Origin: Naasia lichenicola
GTDB lineage: Bacteria; Actinomycetota; Actinomycetes; Actinomycetales; Microbacteriaceae
Direction: 5' to 3'
Length of the DNA: 64,000 nt
NCBI RefSeq assembly: GCF_004801885.1
Contig: NZ_SSSM01000005.1
Location: 930,001-994,000, forward strand
Shown here: one piece after another, positions 42,354-50,721 of the stretch
Layout of the letters: each line of letters starts with the position of its first letter
Position numbering within the stretch: the stretch's first letter is position 1
Made by a program: the position numbers and the translations under genes
The notes under the pieces: generated by a model
The model's input: only the letters and a program-made list of their open reading frames with translations
The model's database searches: none
Told to the model about the DNA's origin: nothing

Positions 42354-43417
42354 GTTCCGTCGATATGACTACCCGGGCCAAATGGCTGAATCGGCTGTCC
42401 TTCCGAAACATCTCCGCGATCTACATCTTCATCGCGATCTTCGCCATCTTCTCGATCGTGACGCCGCGCACCTTCCTTCAGCAGGGAGTGTGGCGAACTC
42501 TTCTCGACGCCCAATCCATCACGGTCATCGCGGCGATCGCGGTAATGATCCCCCTCGTCACGGGCTCGTTCAATCTGGCCATCGGCGCCGAGATCGGCTT
42601 CGCCGGCATTCTCGTAGCCGTGCTCCAGGTGAAGCTCGGCATGCCATTCATGACCGCGATCCCGCTGACACTGCTGGCGGGAGCGCTGATCGGCCTGGTG
42701 TCGGGTCTGATCATCACGAAGGGGCGCATCGATTCATTCATAGCGACCCTCGGATTGAGTTCGATCCTCCTGGCCGGGCTGGCTTGGATGTCTTCGAGCA
42801 AGCAGATCATCGGGTTGCAAGACGGTTTTCGTGGCATCGCGACAGGGAGTTTCTTCGGCATCACCGTGCCCACCTACGTCATGGTCGTCGTCGCGCTTAT
42901 CGCCTGGTACGTGCTCGAAAGGACCTCGGTCGGCCGTCGCATGTACGCAGCTGGATACAACCCAGAAGGGTCCCGCTTGGCGGGCGTCGATGTGGTCCGC
43001 CTGAAAATCGGTGCACTGGTCGCTGGCGGTTTCATCGCCGCTGTCGCAGGGGTACTGCTGACTTCGCGACTGAACACCGGCGAACCGACTGTCGGGCCGG
43101 GACTGCTGCTCCCTGCGCTCACGGCCGTGTTCTTGGGATCGACCCAGTTCCGTGGCGGCCGTTTCAATGTCTGGGGCACGGTGCTCGCCGTCTATGTGCT
43201 GGCCACAGGTATCAAGGGCCTCCAGCTCATCGGATCGCCACCCTGGATCAGCGATCTCTTTAACGGCGTTGCGCTTCTCGCTGCCGTCGGCTTGTCGCAA
43301 TGGGAGCGTGTGGCCGGACGCGCTTCGATGATCCGCCGCTGGCTCCCGCGCCGACGAACCTCGGCACCGGAAAAACCCGAGCAGTCACCCGTTGAAGAGC
43401 GAACTCCGGCCCATTGA
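42350..43417 (+). CDS. ABC transporter permease (RbsC type)
   Basis: 355 aa, about nine membrane helices; family segments are ITVIAAIAVMIPLVTGSFNL, AIGAEIGFAGILVAVLQV, ITKGRIDSFIATLGLSSILL and AAGYNPEGSRLAGVDVVRLK. Begins inside the ATPase stop (ATGA). A single permease gene implies a homodimeric channel. The C-terminal 30 residues are basic and cytoplasmic. Confidence 0.9.
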   Translation: MSSVDMTTRAKWLNRLSFRNISAIYIFIAIFAIFSIVTPRTFLQQGVWRTLLDAQSITVIAAIAVMIPLVTGSFNLAIGAEIGFAGILVAVLQVKLGMPFMTAIPLTLLAGALIGLVSGLIITKGRIDSFIATLGLSSILLAGLAWMSSSKQIIGLQDGFRGIATGSFFGITVPTYVMVVVALIAWYVLERTSVGRRMYAAGYNPEGSRLAGVDVVRLKIGALVAGGFIAAVAGVLLTSRLNTGEPTVGPGLLLPALTAVFLGSTQFRGGRFNVWGTVLAVYVLATGIKGLQLIGSPPWISDLFNGVALLAAVGLSQWERVAGRASMIRRWLPRRRTSAPEKPEQSPVEERTPAH

Positions 43418-43483
43418 ACCCTCGCGGACAGCAGTCCCGCGTGACAACGTGTGCGACAGCGCACAGATGAGAGAGGTAACCGC

Positions 43484-44881
43484 ATGTCAGACGCCACACC
43501 CTTCGGCCCCACGCTGGAGGACCGAATCCAAGCGGCCGGGAGCCCGGTGCAGCTGCTCCGCGGGCCGGGCCAGCTTGGCCCCTACGTATTCCCAGGTATC
43601 GCCGCCGAGTTCACGAACTGGCGCGACGAGGTACGGGCGTGGAAGGACAGCGTCGCACTGCTCGAGCAGTCCTATCACATGAGCGAGCTGCAGCTTCGGG
43701 GCAAAGACGTCATCCCGTTCCTCTCCGAGATAGCGGTTAATCGATTCGACCCGTTCCGTGTCGGTCGTGCGAAGCAGGTCGTCCTCGCGAGCCCCGACGG
43801 GTTCCTGATCGGTGACGCGATCCTGTTCCATGAAGACGATGACTTCTTCCGCATCGTCGGGGCCCCGTTCGCTCACGATTGGGTGCAATACCGGGCGAAT
43901 GAGAGCGATTATGACGTCACCGCAGAGCTCAACCACAACTGGTCAGTGGTCGAAGCGCCTCGGGACGTGTTCCGCTTCCAGATCCAGGGGCCGTTCGCGC
44001 TCGAGCTCGTGAGGGAGCTCGTCGAGGGAACCCTTCCTGACGTCGGCTTCTTCTCGATCGCCGACGTCACCATTGCAGGCAAAAGCGTCCGCGCGCTGCG
44101 CCATGGGATGGCAGGCACTCCCGGCTTCGAGATCTATGGTCCATGGGACGACCAGCAGGCGGTTCGCGCGGCATTTGCAGAGGCTGGCGCGAAGTACGGG
44201 CTCCGCACTGTAGGAGCGTCCGCCTACGCGACTACGGCCCAGGAGTCGGGGTGGCTTCCTCTTCCCCTCCCGGCGATCTACCACGGAGAGGAGCTCAAGT
44301 CCTACCGCCAGGCGACGTCGGCATTCTCGCTCGAGTCCATGGGGTCGCTTGGAGGAAGCCTGCTCTCCGACCGGATCGAGGACTACTACGTCGACCCGAT
44401 CGAAGCCGGCTACGGACGACTGGTGGATTGGGACCGCAGCTTCGTCGGACGTGACGCCCTCCGGGAGAAGGCCGACAATCAGAAGAGGGAGAAGGTGACC
44501 CTGGTCTGGAATGACGAGGACGTGGCGGCGACGATCCAGTCGTCGTTGTTCGATTCGCAACATCCCGCCCAGTTCATCGCGCTTCCCTCGCCGATGTACG
44601 CGACCTGGGCTGCTGACGCCGTGCAGAGCGGCGGCCAGACCATCGGCTTCTCGCAGTACATGTCCTTCTCCGCCAACGCCGGCCACATCCTCTCGCACGG
44701 CATCCTGGATCGAGAGCTTGCGACTCCCGGAACCGAACTGACCCTCATGTGGGGCGAACCCGACAGCCGGCGCGACAACGTGGGCCGCAATGAGCTGCGA
44801 GAGATTCGGGTGACGGTGGCTCCGACCCCATACTTCGACAAGGTCATCAAGCGAGCGGCTCAGGTGCCCGCAAGCGTCTAA
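43484..44881 (+). CDS. LigM/DesA-like tetrahydrofolate-dependent O-demethylase, paralogue 1
   Basis: 465 aa, close to LigM (about 470). A GcvT-fold aminomethyltransferase-family protein: FTNWRDEVRAWKDSVALLEQ, SYHMSELQLRGKDVIPFLSE, VRALRHGMAGTPGFEIYGPW, SDRIEDYYVDPIEAGYGRLV and DWDRSFVGRDALREKADNQ. LigM and DesA move the methyl group of vanillate, 3-O-methylgallate or syringate to THF, giving 5-methyl-THF. The substrate here is not proven. Last gene of the transporter operon, suggesting the imported compound is its substrate. GAGAGG precedes ATG 43484; a terminator follows. Confidence 0.85.
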   Translation: MSDATPFGPTLEDRIQAAGSPVQLLRGPGQLGPYVFPGIAAEFTNWRDEVRAWKDSVALLEQSYHMSELQLRGKDVIPFLSEIAVNRFDPFRVGRAKQVVLASPDGFLIGDAILFHEDDDFFRIVGAPFAHDWVQYRANESDYDVTAELNHNWSVVEAPRDVFRFQIQGPFALELVRELVEGTLPDVGFFSIADVTIAGKSVRALRHGMAGTPGFEIYGPWDDQQAVRAAFAEAGAKYGLRTVGASAYATTAQESGWLPLPLPAIYHGEELKSYRQATSAFSLESMGSLGGSLLSDRIEDYYVDPIEAGYGRLVDWDRSFVGRDALREKADNQKREKVTLVWNDEDVAATIQSSLFDSQHPAQFIALPSPMYATWAADAVQSGGQTIGFSQYMSFSANAGHILSHGILDRELATPGTELTLMWGEPDSRRDNVGRNELREIRVTVAPTPYFDKVIKRAAQVPASV

Positions 44882-44892
44882 CGAAGCGGATC

Positions 44893-44921
44893 GGAGGGCG
44901 GGCCACCATGGCCTGCCCTCC
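44893..44921 (+). terminator. terminator after demethylase paralogue 1
   Basis: 12-base stem, GGAGGGCGGGCC with GGCCTGCCCTCC (one G-T pair), loop ACCAT, 12 bases after the stop codon. Confidence 0.7.
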
Positions 44922-44972
44922 GCACGCCGGGATCATCTCGACGCGTCACCCCAATATTCGATCTACGATTGA

Positions 44973-44988
44973 GAAACCGATCGGTATG
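44973..44988 (+). promoter_or_regulatory. candidate TetR operator before the VAO-like gene
   Basis: GAAACCGATCGGTATG, containing the perfect palindrome ACCGATCGGT (44976-44985) and the shared TCGGTAT half-site, 58 bases upstream of the oxidase ATG. Confidence 0.5.
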
Positions 44989-45045
44989 TCAGATCTGGCA
45001 TTCCATCGATAGCGGCCTCGCAGTCGAGGCGAGGAAGGCACTCCG

Positions 45046-46632
45046 ATGAGCGTTGCCAATGATGTGGCAGTCGACCTGCCCGGCCTGACCGATCGCGTGC
45101 TCGCGCAGCTTCAGGCCGCAGTCGGCGTGGAGGCCGTTCATGTCGAGCGCACCAAGGTCGACGAATTCAAAGACGACTACTGGATCCCAGGAGACGAGAC
45201 GTACGCCGCAGCGGCCGTGGTTCAGCCGACGAGCACCGAGCAGGTACGCGAGATAGTTCGAATCGCGAACGAGCATGGCATTCCACTCTGGCCGCACAGT
45301 CAGGGCCGCAACCTGGGGCATGGTGGAGCGTCCCCGCGGGTGCGAGGCTCTATCCAGCTCGGCTTCCAGCGGATGAATCGCGTGCTGGAGATCAACGACG
45401 AGCTCGCCTACGCCGTCGTCGAGCCGGGCGTCACCTGGCAGGACCTGCACGATGCGGTGAGAGAGCGCGGCTACTCCCTGATGACGCCGTGCCCCGACCT
45501 CAGCTGGGGATCCATCATCGGCAACTCCATGGATGGAGGGCACACCTACCAGCATTACGGTGCTGACTATCTGATGCCGACCGGCTTCGAAGTCGTGCTG
45601 CCGGACGGCGACCTGCTGAGGACCGGGCAGGGCGCCATTCCGGAGAGCACCTCATGGCACCTCTACAAGCGCAGCCTCGGTCCCTCTCTGGATGCGCTGT
45701 TCGTTCAGTCAAATCTCGGCATCGTCACTCGGATGGGCGTGTGGCTGAAGCGCCTGCCGGATGCATACGCGCCCCTCACTCTCATCGTCGACGACGATGC
45801 GGACCTCGAGATCGCGGTCGATACCATCCGTGAGCTGCGTCTCGCCGGCCACCTGGAAGGGGTGCCGTCGATCTACTCCACGCTCCGTGCGGCGCACATG
45901 CTTCTGGATGCTCCCGTTCAAGCGGGACCAGTGCCTTTCACTGCGGCCGAGCTTCAGGAGATCGGCGCACGGCTGGGAGTCGGCGCGTGGGCGGTGCGCT
46001 CCTATATATGGGGAGACCCCGAACTCGTGGCGTATCGCCTGCGCAGAATCGAAGCCGCCTGGGCGGCGGTGCCGAGTGGCCGCATGCAGCCGGTCACCAC
46101 CTATACGAAGGACGATTACTCGACGATCGTCGGCTCCGCGGCGCAGATCGGCATCGGCATCCCCACCCTCAAGGCGATCGAGAGCACCCCGGCGCATATC
46201 GCCCACGTAGACGTCTCACCGGTCGTTCCGCTGCGCGGCGTCGAGATCCGGATGGTGGTCGAGGAACTGCGACGTCTCTATGCCGAGGGGGGCCTGAACT
46301 TCGGTGTGGGGATCATGGTCACCGGTGAACGCACCGCTGTCGCCATCGCTGGCATCCGCTACGACAAGACCGACGAGGCGGTGGCGCGGGGAGCGTTCGA
46401 ACTTGGGCGCCGGATGCAGGAGTCGCTTGGCCGACTCGGTTACGGCGACGGCCGGCCGCACCTTCTGTACATGGATACGGCGGCATCCCAGCACTCATTC
46501 AACGGGCACGCCTACCGACGATTCGTCGAGCGCATCAAGGATGCGGTGGACCCCAACGGCATCCTCTCTCCCGGTCGGCACGGCATCTGGCCGGGGGCAT
46601 ATCGCGAGGACGGTCGAGCGGATGACGCCTAG
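45046..46632 (+). CDS. vanillyl-alcohol-oxidase-family FAD enzyme
   Basis: 528 aa. FAD-binding PCMH-type domain: WPHSQGRNLGHGGASPRVRG, INDELAYAVVEPGVTWQDLH, WGSIIGNSMDGGHTYQHYGA, VVLPDGDLLRTGQGAI and FVQSNLGIVTRMGVWLKRLP. The C-terminal cap ends VDPNGILSPGRHGIWPG, as in VAO, eugenol oxidase and 4-cresol dehydrogenase. The family oxidises para-substituted phenols with a covalently or tightly bound FAD. A lignin-derived 4-hydroxybenzylic or allylic alcohol is the likely substrate. Cytoplasmic, no signal peptide. Followed by the TetR regulator. Confidence 0.85.
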   Translation: MSVANDVAVDLPGLTDRVLAQLQAAVGVEAVHVERTKVDEFKDDYWIPGDETYAAAAVVQPTSTEQVREIVRIANEHGIPLWPHSQGRNLGHGGASPRVRGSIQLGFQRMNRVLEINDELAYAVVEPGVTWQDLHDAVRERGYSLMTPCPDLSWGSIIGNSMDGGHTYQHYGADYLMPTGFEVVLPDGDLLRTGQGAIPESTSWHLYKRSLGPSLDALFVQSNLGIVTRMGVWLKRLPDAYAPLTLIVDDDADLEIAVDTIRELRLAGHLEGVPSIYSTLRAAHMLLDAPVQAGPVPFTAAELQEIGARLGVGAWAVRSYIWGDPELVAYRLRRIEAAWAAVPSGRMQPVTTYTKDDYSTIVGSAAQIGIGIPTLKAIESTPAHIAHVDVSPVVPLRGVEIRMVVEELRRLYAEGGLNFGVGIMVTGERTAVAIAGIRYDKTDEAVARGAFELGRRMQESLGRLGYGDGRPHLLYMDTAASQHSFNGHAYRRFVERIKDAVDPNGILSPGRHGIWPGAYREDGRADDA

Positions 46633-46743
46633 CCGAGAAGCGGGACGGTTCGTCGACGGACGGCGCGGCGCAATAATCTGGGGATGCCTGGAGTCGCCAC
46701 CGGTGACTCGGCGAACACCGGCCGAAGCGGGGGTTGAGCACTC

Positions 46744-47346
46744 ATGGCACGTTTGACGCGCGACGAGAGTCAGGCGGTCACCCGCGAGAGGCTGCTACAG
46801 GCGGCCGGTGATGTCGTCGCCCGCGACGGCTACGACGGGGCGTCCGTGGACAGGATCGCCGACGCCGCCGGGTACTCGAAGGGAGCTTTCTACTCCAACT
46901 TCTCCTCCAAAGAGGACGTGCTCGACCATCTGCTTGCCAGCCACGCCGGACGCGATGTCACCGACCTCACCGAGGCGATGGAGGGCCTCGAGGATGTGGA
47001 CGCCCTCCTCGACGCGGTCGCGCGTTGGAGTGACGCTCGAGCGGCGGAATTGAAATGGGGGCTCATCGCGATCGAGTTCCTGCGACGCGCGCGCCGGGAT
47101 GGCTCGCTTACCGACGCCCAGCGCCATCCCTTCATCGAGCAATGGCACGATGTAGGCGCCCTCCTGATCAGCCGTCTTTTCCCCGGCGAAACTCCCAGCG
47201 TCGATCCCGTTGATCTCGGTGGCATCGTCCTTGACCTCACCTACGGCGGAATCTCCGTGTTCCTGGAAGCCAACTCGGCTGGCCAGATGGTGCGGCAGAT
47301 CCTCGCTGCGTTCGTCGTGGCGAATGAGCCGCGCTCCGAGAACTGA
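46744..47346 (+). CDS. TetR-family regulator of the aromatic island
   Basis: 200 aa. Helix-turn-helix GDVVARDGYDGASVDRIADA, AGYSKGAFYSNFSSKEDVLD; the C-terminal domain (residues 70-195) is of the TetR_C type. It lies between the VAO-like gene and the ligJ operon on the same strand, 111 bases behind the oxidase. Similar palindromic sites before pabB/transporter, VAO and ligJ make it the best candidate repressor of these units; the effector could be an aromatic acid. Confidence 0.85.
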   Translation: MARLTRDESQAVTRERLLQAAGDVVARDGYDGASVDRIADAAGYSKGAFYSNFSSKEDVLDHLLASHAGRDVTDLTEAMEGLEDVDALLDAVARWSDARAAELKWGLIAIEFLRRARRDGSLTDAQRHPFIEQWHDVGALLISRLFPGETPSVDPVDLGGIVLDLTYGGISVFLEANSAGQMVRQILAAFVVANEPRSEN

Positions 47347-47383
47347 TACTTCGCTCCATTGATTGACGAGCATCCTCTTTAGG

Positions 47384-47399
47384 GATACTGTCGGGTATC
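47384..47399 (+). promoter_or_regulatory. candidate TetR operator before ligJ
   Basis: GATACTGTCGGGTATC with perfect arms GATAC/GTATC around TGTCGG, 99 bases upstream of the ligJ start. Confidence 0.55.
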
Positions 47400-47498
47400 T
47401 AGAAACCTGTTGGGATTCACGAGTGGTTTCGCACTCATCCCGGGCACTGTCGCTCACCACAGCTCGCCGCAGGCCCGAACGTCTGCAATGGAGGAGAT

Positions 47499-48548
47499 GT
47501 GGCAACTCGACAGCGGAGCGGGCGCGGTCTCGTCATCGACTGCCACGGCCACTTCACCACTGAACCCGCCGCCTTCCAGGACTACCGTCGGCTGCAGGTC
47601 GAGCGGGCCGAGTCGGGCCACACGCTGACCGACGACTTCCCCGGCATCCCCGATGTCGAGCTGCGCGCCATCATCAACGACAATCAGCTCCGCCTGCAGC
47701 GCGAGCGAGGGACCGATGTGACGATCCTGTCGCCGCGCGCGTCAGGCATGGGCCACCACGTTCCCGGACAGGACACGGCTGACGCCTGGGCGCGCCTTTC
47801 CAACGACACGATCGCGCGGATCTGCGCGCTCTTCCCCGAGAACTTCGTCGGCGTCTGCCAGCTCCCACAGACTGTAGATGGCGATCTCGCGCCGGTCATC
47901 GCCGAGCTCGAGAGGTGCGTGGAAGCCGGCTTCGTCGGCTGCAACCTCAACCCCGACCCGTCCGGCGGACGATGGGACTCGCCGCCTCTCACGGACGTCT
48001 GGTGGGATCCTCTGTGGGACGCGATGGAGCGCCTCGACGTGCCGGCGATGATCCATGTGTCCGGCTCGTGCGTCCCCGGAGTGCACACCACCGGCGCTCA
48101 CTATCTCGCCGCGGACACGATCGCCTTCATGCAGCTCCTCGAGGGCGACCTCTTCGCGCGCCACCCGCGCCTTCGCCTTGTGATCCCACACGGCGGGGGA
48201 GCGGCCCCGTATCACTGGGGACGCTTCCGCGGCCTCGGCATTGCTCTGCAGAAGCCTCCGCTGGCCGAGCATCTGATGCAGAACGTCTTCTTCGACACCT
48301 GCGTCTACCACCAGCCCGGCATCGACCTGCTCTTCCAGGTCATCGACGACGCCAACATCCTTTTCGGATCCGAGCTGCTGGGGGCGGTCAAATCCATCGA
48401 CCCGGAGACCGGTCATCACTTCGATGACACCCTGCGCTACATCGACGGACTCGAGCTCGACGACGCCACCCGCGAACGGGTGCTCGCGAGCAACGCCCGG
48501 CGCGTCTACCCCCGGTTGGATGCCCTGCTTGCGGCCCAGGGACGCTGA
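47499..48548 (+). CDS. ligJ: 4-oxalomesaconate hydratase
   Basis: 349 aa amidohydrolase-superfamily (ACMSD-like) protein with strong similarity to LigJ along its length: IDCHGHFTTEPAAF, NQLRLQRERGTDVTILSPRA, FVGVCQLPQTVDGDLAPVIA, CVEAGFVGCNLNPDPSGG, IHVSGSCVPGVHTTGAHYLA, VIPHGGGAAPYHWGRFRGL, VFFDTCVYHQPGIDLL. LigJ hydrates 4-oxalomesaconate to 4-carboxy-4-hydroxy-2-oxoadipate in the protocatechuate 4,5-cleavage and gallate pathways. GTG 47499 follows GGAGGA. First gene of a six-gene operon ending with metF. Confidence 0.92.
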   Translation: MATRQRSGRGLVIDCHGHFTTEPAAFQDYRRLQVERAESGHTLTDDFPGIPDVELRAIINDNQLRLQRERGTDVTILSPRASGMGHHVPGQDTADAWARLSNDTIARICALFPENFVGVCQLPQTVDGDLAPVIAELERCVEAGFVGCNLNPDPSGGRWDSPPLTDVWWDPLWDAMERLDVPAMIHVSGSCVPGVHTTGAHYLAADTIAFMQLLEGDLFARHPRLRLVIPHGGGAAPYHWGRFRGLGIALQKPPLAEHLMQNVFFDTCVYHQPGIDLLFQVIDDANILFGSELLGAVKSIDPETGHHFDDTLRYIDGLELDDATRERVLASNARRVYPRLDALLAAQGR

Positions 48549-48582
48549 GCATGATGCAGCCCACGATCTCAAGGAGTGATTC

Positions 48583-49488
48583 ATGACCGCCACCACACTG
48601 CGATTCGCAGGCGGAGCCCAGGGGTTCAACTGGCTGCCCGTCTTCGTGGCCGAGGAACGGGGGCTCTTCGCTGCGCGGGGACTGAATGTCGAGCTCCTGC
48701 GCCTCGGCTCTGTGGAGAAGGCGACATCGGCGGTCCGCGACGGCAGCGCCGACCTCGCCATCACCCCGCCGGAGGGCGCCATCGCGGACTATCTCGCCGG
48801 TGGATCGCTCAGGGTGATCGCCTCGAACTCCGAGCGGCTGCCGATGTCTCTCGTCGCCCGGCCCGGCATCACCGAGCTCGTGTCGCTGCGAGGCAAGCGA
48901 ATCGGCACCTCCTCGCTGACCGAGGGAACCTCGATGTACACCCGGCGCATGCTCGCGGCCGTCGGGCTGCACTACCCCGCCGATTATGACTTCGTCTTCG
49001 CAGGTGTGCACACGGGACGCTGGGCTGCCCTGCAGAACGATGAGATCGACGCAGCCCCACAGCCGGCCCCGTGGAACTTCCTCGCCGAGCGCGCAGGCTA
49101 CGAGATTCTGGGCGAAGTCGCCGACACCCTGCCCGAGATCGTTTTCGCGGGCGTCATCGGCAGCGCGCCGTGGCTCGACGACAACGGCGACACGGTCGGA
49201 CGCCTTGTCGCCGCTCTTTCCGAAGCGCACGACTTCGTCAACGATCCCGCGAACGATGGCGTCTCCGTACCCATCTACCAGCGGGTGACGACCCCTGACG
49301 ATCCGGAGCTCGCCCGCCGCGGTTTCGAGTACACCCGGGACCTCGGCATGTGGCCGGCGGGCCTGCGGGTATCTGCGGATGCGCTCACCGTGAACATCGA
49401 CGTCATGATCGAGGCCGGCCTGATGTCACCCGACCAGCGCGCGGCCGCCGCCGGTGTCTTCGATCCGCGCTTCACCGAGATCGGCTGA
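48583..49488 (+). CDS. cytoplasmic solute-binding-protein-fold protein (SsuA/THI5-like)
   Basis: 301 aa type 2 periplasmic-binding fold: NWLPVFVAEERGLFAARGLN, VEKATSAVRDGSADLAITPP, LSLRGKRIGTSSLTEG-like segment at about residues 100-120. No signal peptide or lipobox is present: the fold begins at residue 5, so the protein should stay in the cytoplasm. No transporter subunits are encoded with it. It lies between ligJ and ligK, with AAGGAG before the ATG. Enzymes with this fold exist (4,5-dihydroxyphthalate decarboxylase, THI5), so a tautomerase or decarboxylase role is possible but unproven. Confidence 0.75.
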   Translation: MTATTLRFAGGAQGFNWLPVFVAEERGLFAARGLNVELLRLGSVEKATSAVRDGSADLAITPPEGAIADYLAGGSLRVIASNSERLPMSLVARPGITELVSLRGKRIGTSSLTEGTSMYTRRMLAAVGLHYPADYDFVFAGVHTGRWAALQNDEIDAAPQPAPWNFLAERAGYEILGEVADTLPEIVFAGVIGSAPWLDDNGDTVGRLVAALSEAHDFVNDPANDGVSVPIYQRVTTPDDPELARRGFEYTRDLGMWPAGLRVSADALTVNIDVMIEAGLMSPDQRAAAAGVFDPRFTEIG

Positions 49489-49499
49489 GGGGCCTGGCC

Positions 49500-50180
49500 A
49501 TGGCACGCGTCGTCGTCGATGCTCCGCGGACCGATCCTGAGATGGCTGCAGCGTTCGCGGCGCTGGGGGTCGCCACGACCCATGAGGCGCAGGGACGCTC
49601 GGGACTGCTCAGTCCGCGCCTGGCAGCCCGCCAGACCGGTGCGTCCATCTCGGGTACCGCGCTCACCTGCGAGGTGCCGCCCGGCGACAACTGGATGATT
49701 CACGTCGCGCTCGAGCACGCGCGTCCCGGCGACATCCTCATCGTCACCCCGACCTCTCCGTGCGACGACGGCTACTTCGGCGATCTTCTCGCCACCTCCG
49801 CGATCGCCCGCGGCATCCGCGGCATCGTCATCGATGCAGGCGTACGGGACATCGTCGTGCTGCGGCAGCTGGGCTTTCCGGTATGGAGCAAGACCATCAG
49901 CGCGCAGGGCACCGTCAAGGAGACACTCGCCGATGTCCAGGTGCCGGTCGTATGCGGCGACCGTGTGATCCGCCCCGGCGATGTCGTCGTCGCGGATGAC
50001 GACGGCGTCTGCGTCGTGCCGCGTGCCGCGGCTGCCACCGTCCTCGCGGCGGCCCGCGCACGAGCGGAGGACGAGGAGCACAAGAGAGGGCTCTACGCCG
50101 CAGGGCAGTCGAGTCTCGACATCAGCCCCGCCCTGCGCACCGGACTGGAGAGAAAGGGAATGAGCTATGAGCGCGCTTGA
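49500..50180 (+). CDS. ligK: 4-carboxy-4-hydroxy-2-oxoadipate (CHA/HMG) aldolase
   Basis: 226 aa, RraA-like class II aldolase family. ATTHEAQGRSGLLSPRLAAR near the N-terminus, HARPGDILIVTPTS, GYFGDLLATSAIARGIRGIV, and the catalytic IDAGVRDIV with Arg and Asp that activate the substrate and bind the divalent metal. LigK/GalC splits CHA into pyruvate and oxaloacetate, the step after LigJ. ATG 49500 is 11 bases behind the solute-binding-like gene; the stop overlaps the cupin gene by 14 bases. Confidence 0.9.
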   Translation: MARVVVDAPRTDPEMAAAFAALGVATTHEAQGRSGLLSPRLAARQTGASISGTALTCEVPPGDNWMIHVALEHARPGDILIVTPTSPCDDGYFGDLLATSAIARGIRGIVIDAGVRDIVVLRQLGFPVWSKTISAQGTVKETLADVQVPVVCGDRVIRPGDVVVADDDGVCVVPRAAAATVLAAARARAEDEEHKRGLYAAGQSSLDISPALRTGLERKGMSYERA

Positions 50181-50721
50181 CTACCCCTACGTTCCTCGCC
50201 GCGTCGTGACTGGCGTCCGCGACGGCAGGTCCGTCTTCGTGTCCGATGGCCCGACGCCTAATAGTCATCACTATGCGTCGATACCTGGAATGACGACGTC
50301 TGTGCTGCATCTCACGGCCGCGCCAGCGGCCCTCGCCACCGCAGATGGGGAGACCGCTCCGTCGCGCGGGCGACTGGTGCCCGCCCCGGGGGAGACGTCG
50401 CTCGTCATCGTGACCTTCCCGCCGGACAGCGTCTTCATGTCTGCCGATTTCGACGGCCCGGCTGCAGGAGCTGAGCAGTTCGACTTCGCTCCCGACTTCG
50501 CTGCGAGTTTCGAGCCCGACGCTCCGGGTAAGCATCAGACGGAGACCATCGACTACGACATCGTCCTCGACGGGGAGATCTGGCTGGAACTCGACGACGA
50601 GACCGCACATCTGCGAACCGGAGACGTTGTGATCCAGACCGGAACCCGCCACGCGTGGCGCAACAACGGCGACCGCCCAGCGACCATGTGCTTCGTCCTC
50701 ATCGGAGCGACCCCCCGATGA
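50167..50721 (+). CDS. cupin-domain protein
   Basis: 184 aa. The C-terminal 70 residues form a cupin barrel: KHQTETIDYDIVLDGEIWLE, LRTGDVVIQTGTRHAWRNNG, ATMCFVLIGATPR. One His of motif 1 (HxH) is missing (HQT), so metal binding may be altered. The N-terminal part (about 100 residues) is also beta-rich, with a conserved opening (PYVPRRVVTGVRDGRSVF). Starts within ligK and ends inside the start of the dehydrogenase gene, so it is tightly co-translated. A paralogue with the same ending is cut by the right window edge. Function unknown. Confidence 0.8.
   Translation: MSALDYPYVPRRVVTGVRDGRSVFVSDGPTPNSHHYASIPGMTTSVLHLTAAPAALATADGETAPSRGRLVPAPGETSLVIVTFPPDSVFMSADFDGPAAGAEQFDFAPDFAASFEPDAPGKHQTETIDYDIVLDGEIWLELDDETAHLRTGDVVIQTGTRHAWRNNGDRPATMCFVLIGATPR

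Noticed and set aside
48583-49488. Calling the SsuA/THI5-like protein a periplasmic transporter component
   Set aside because: No signal peptide or lipobox, no permease or ATPase in the operon, and placement between two cytoplasmic enzymes.
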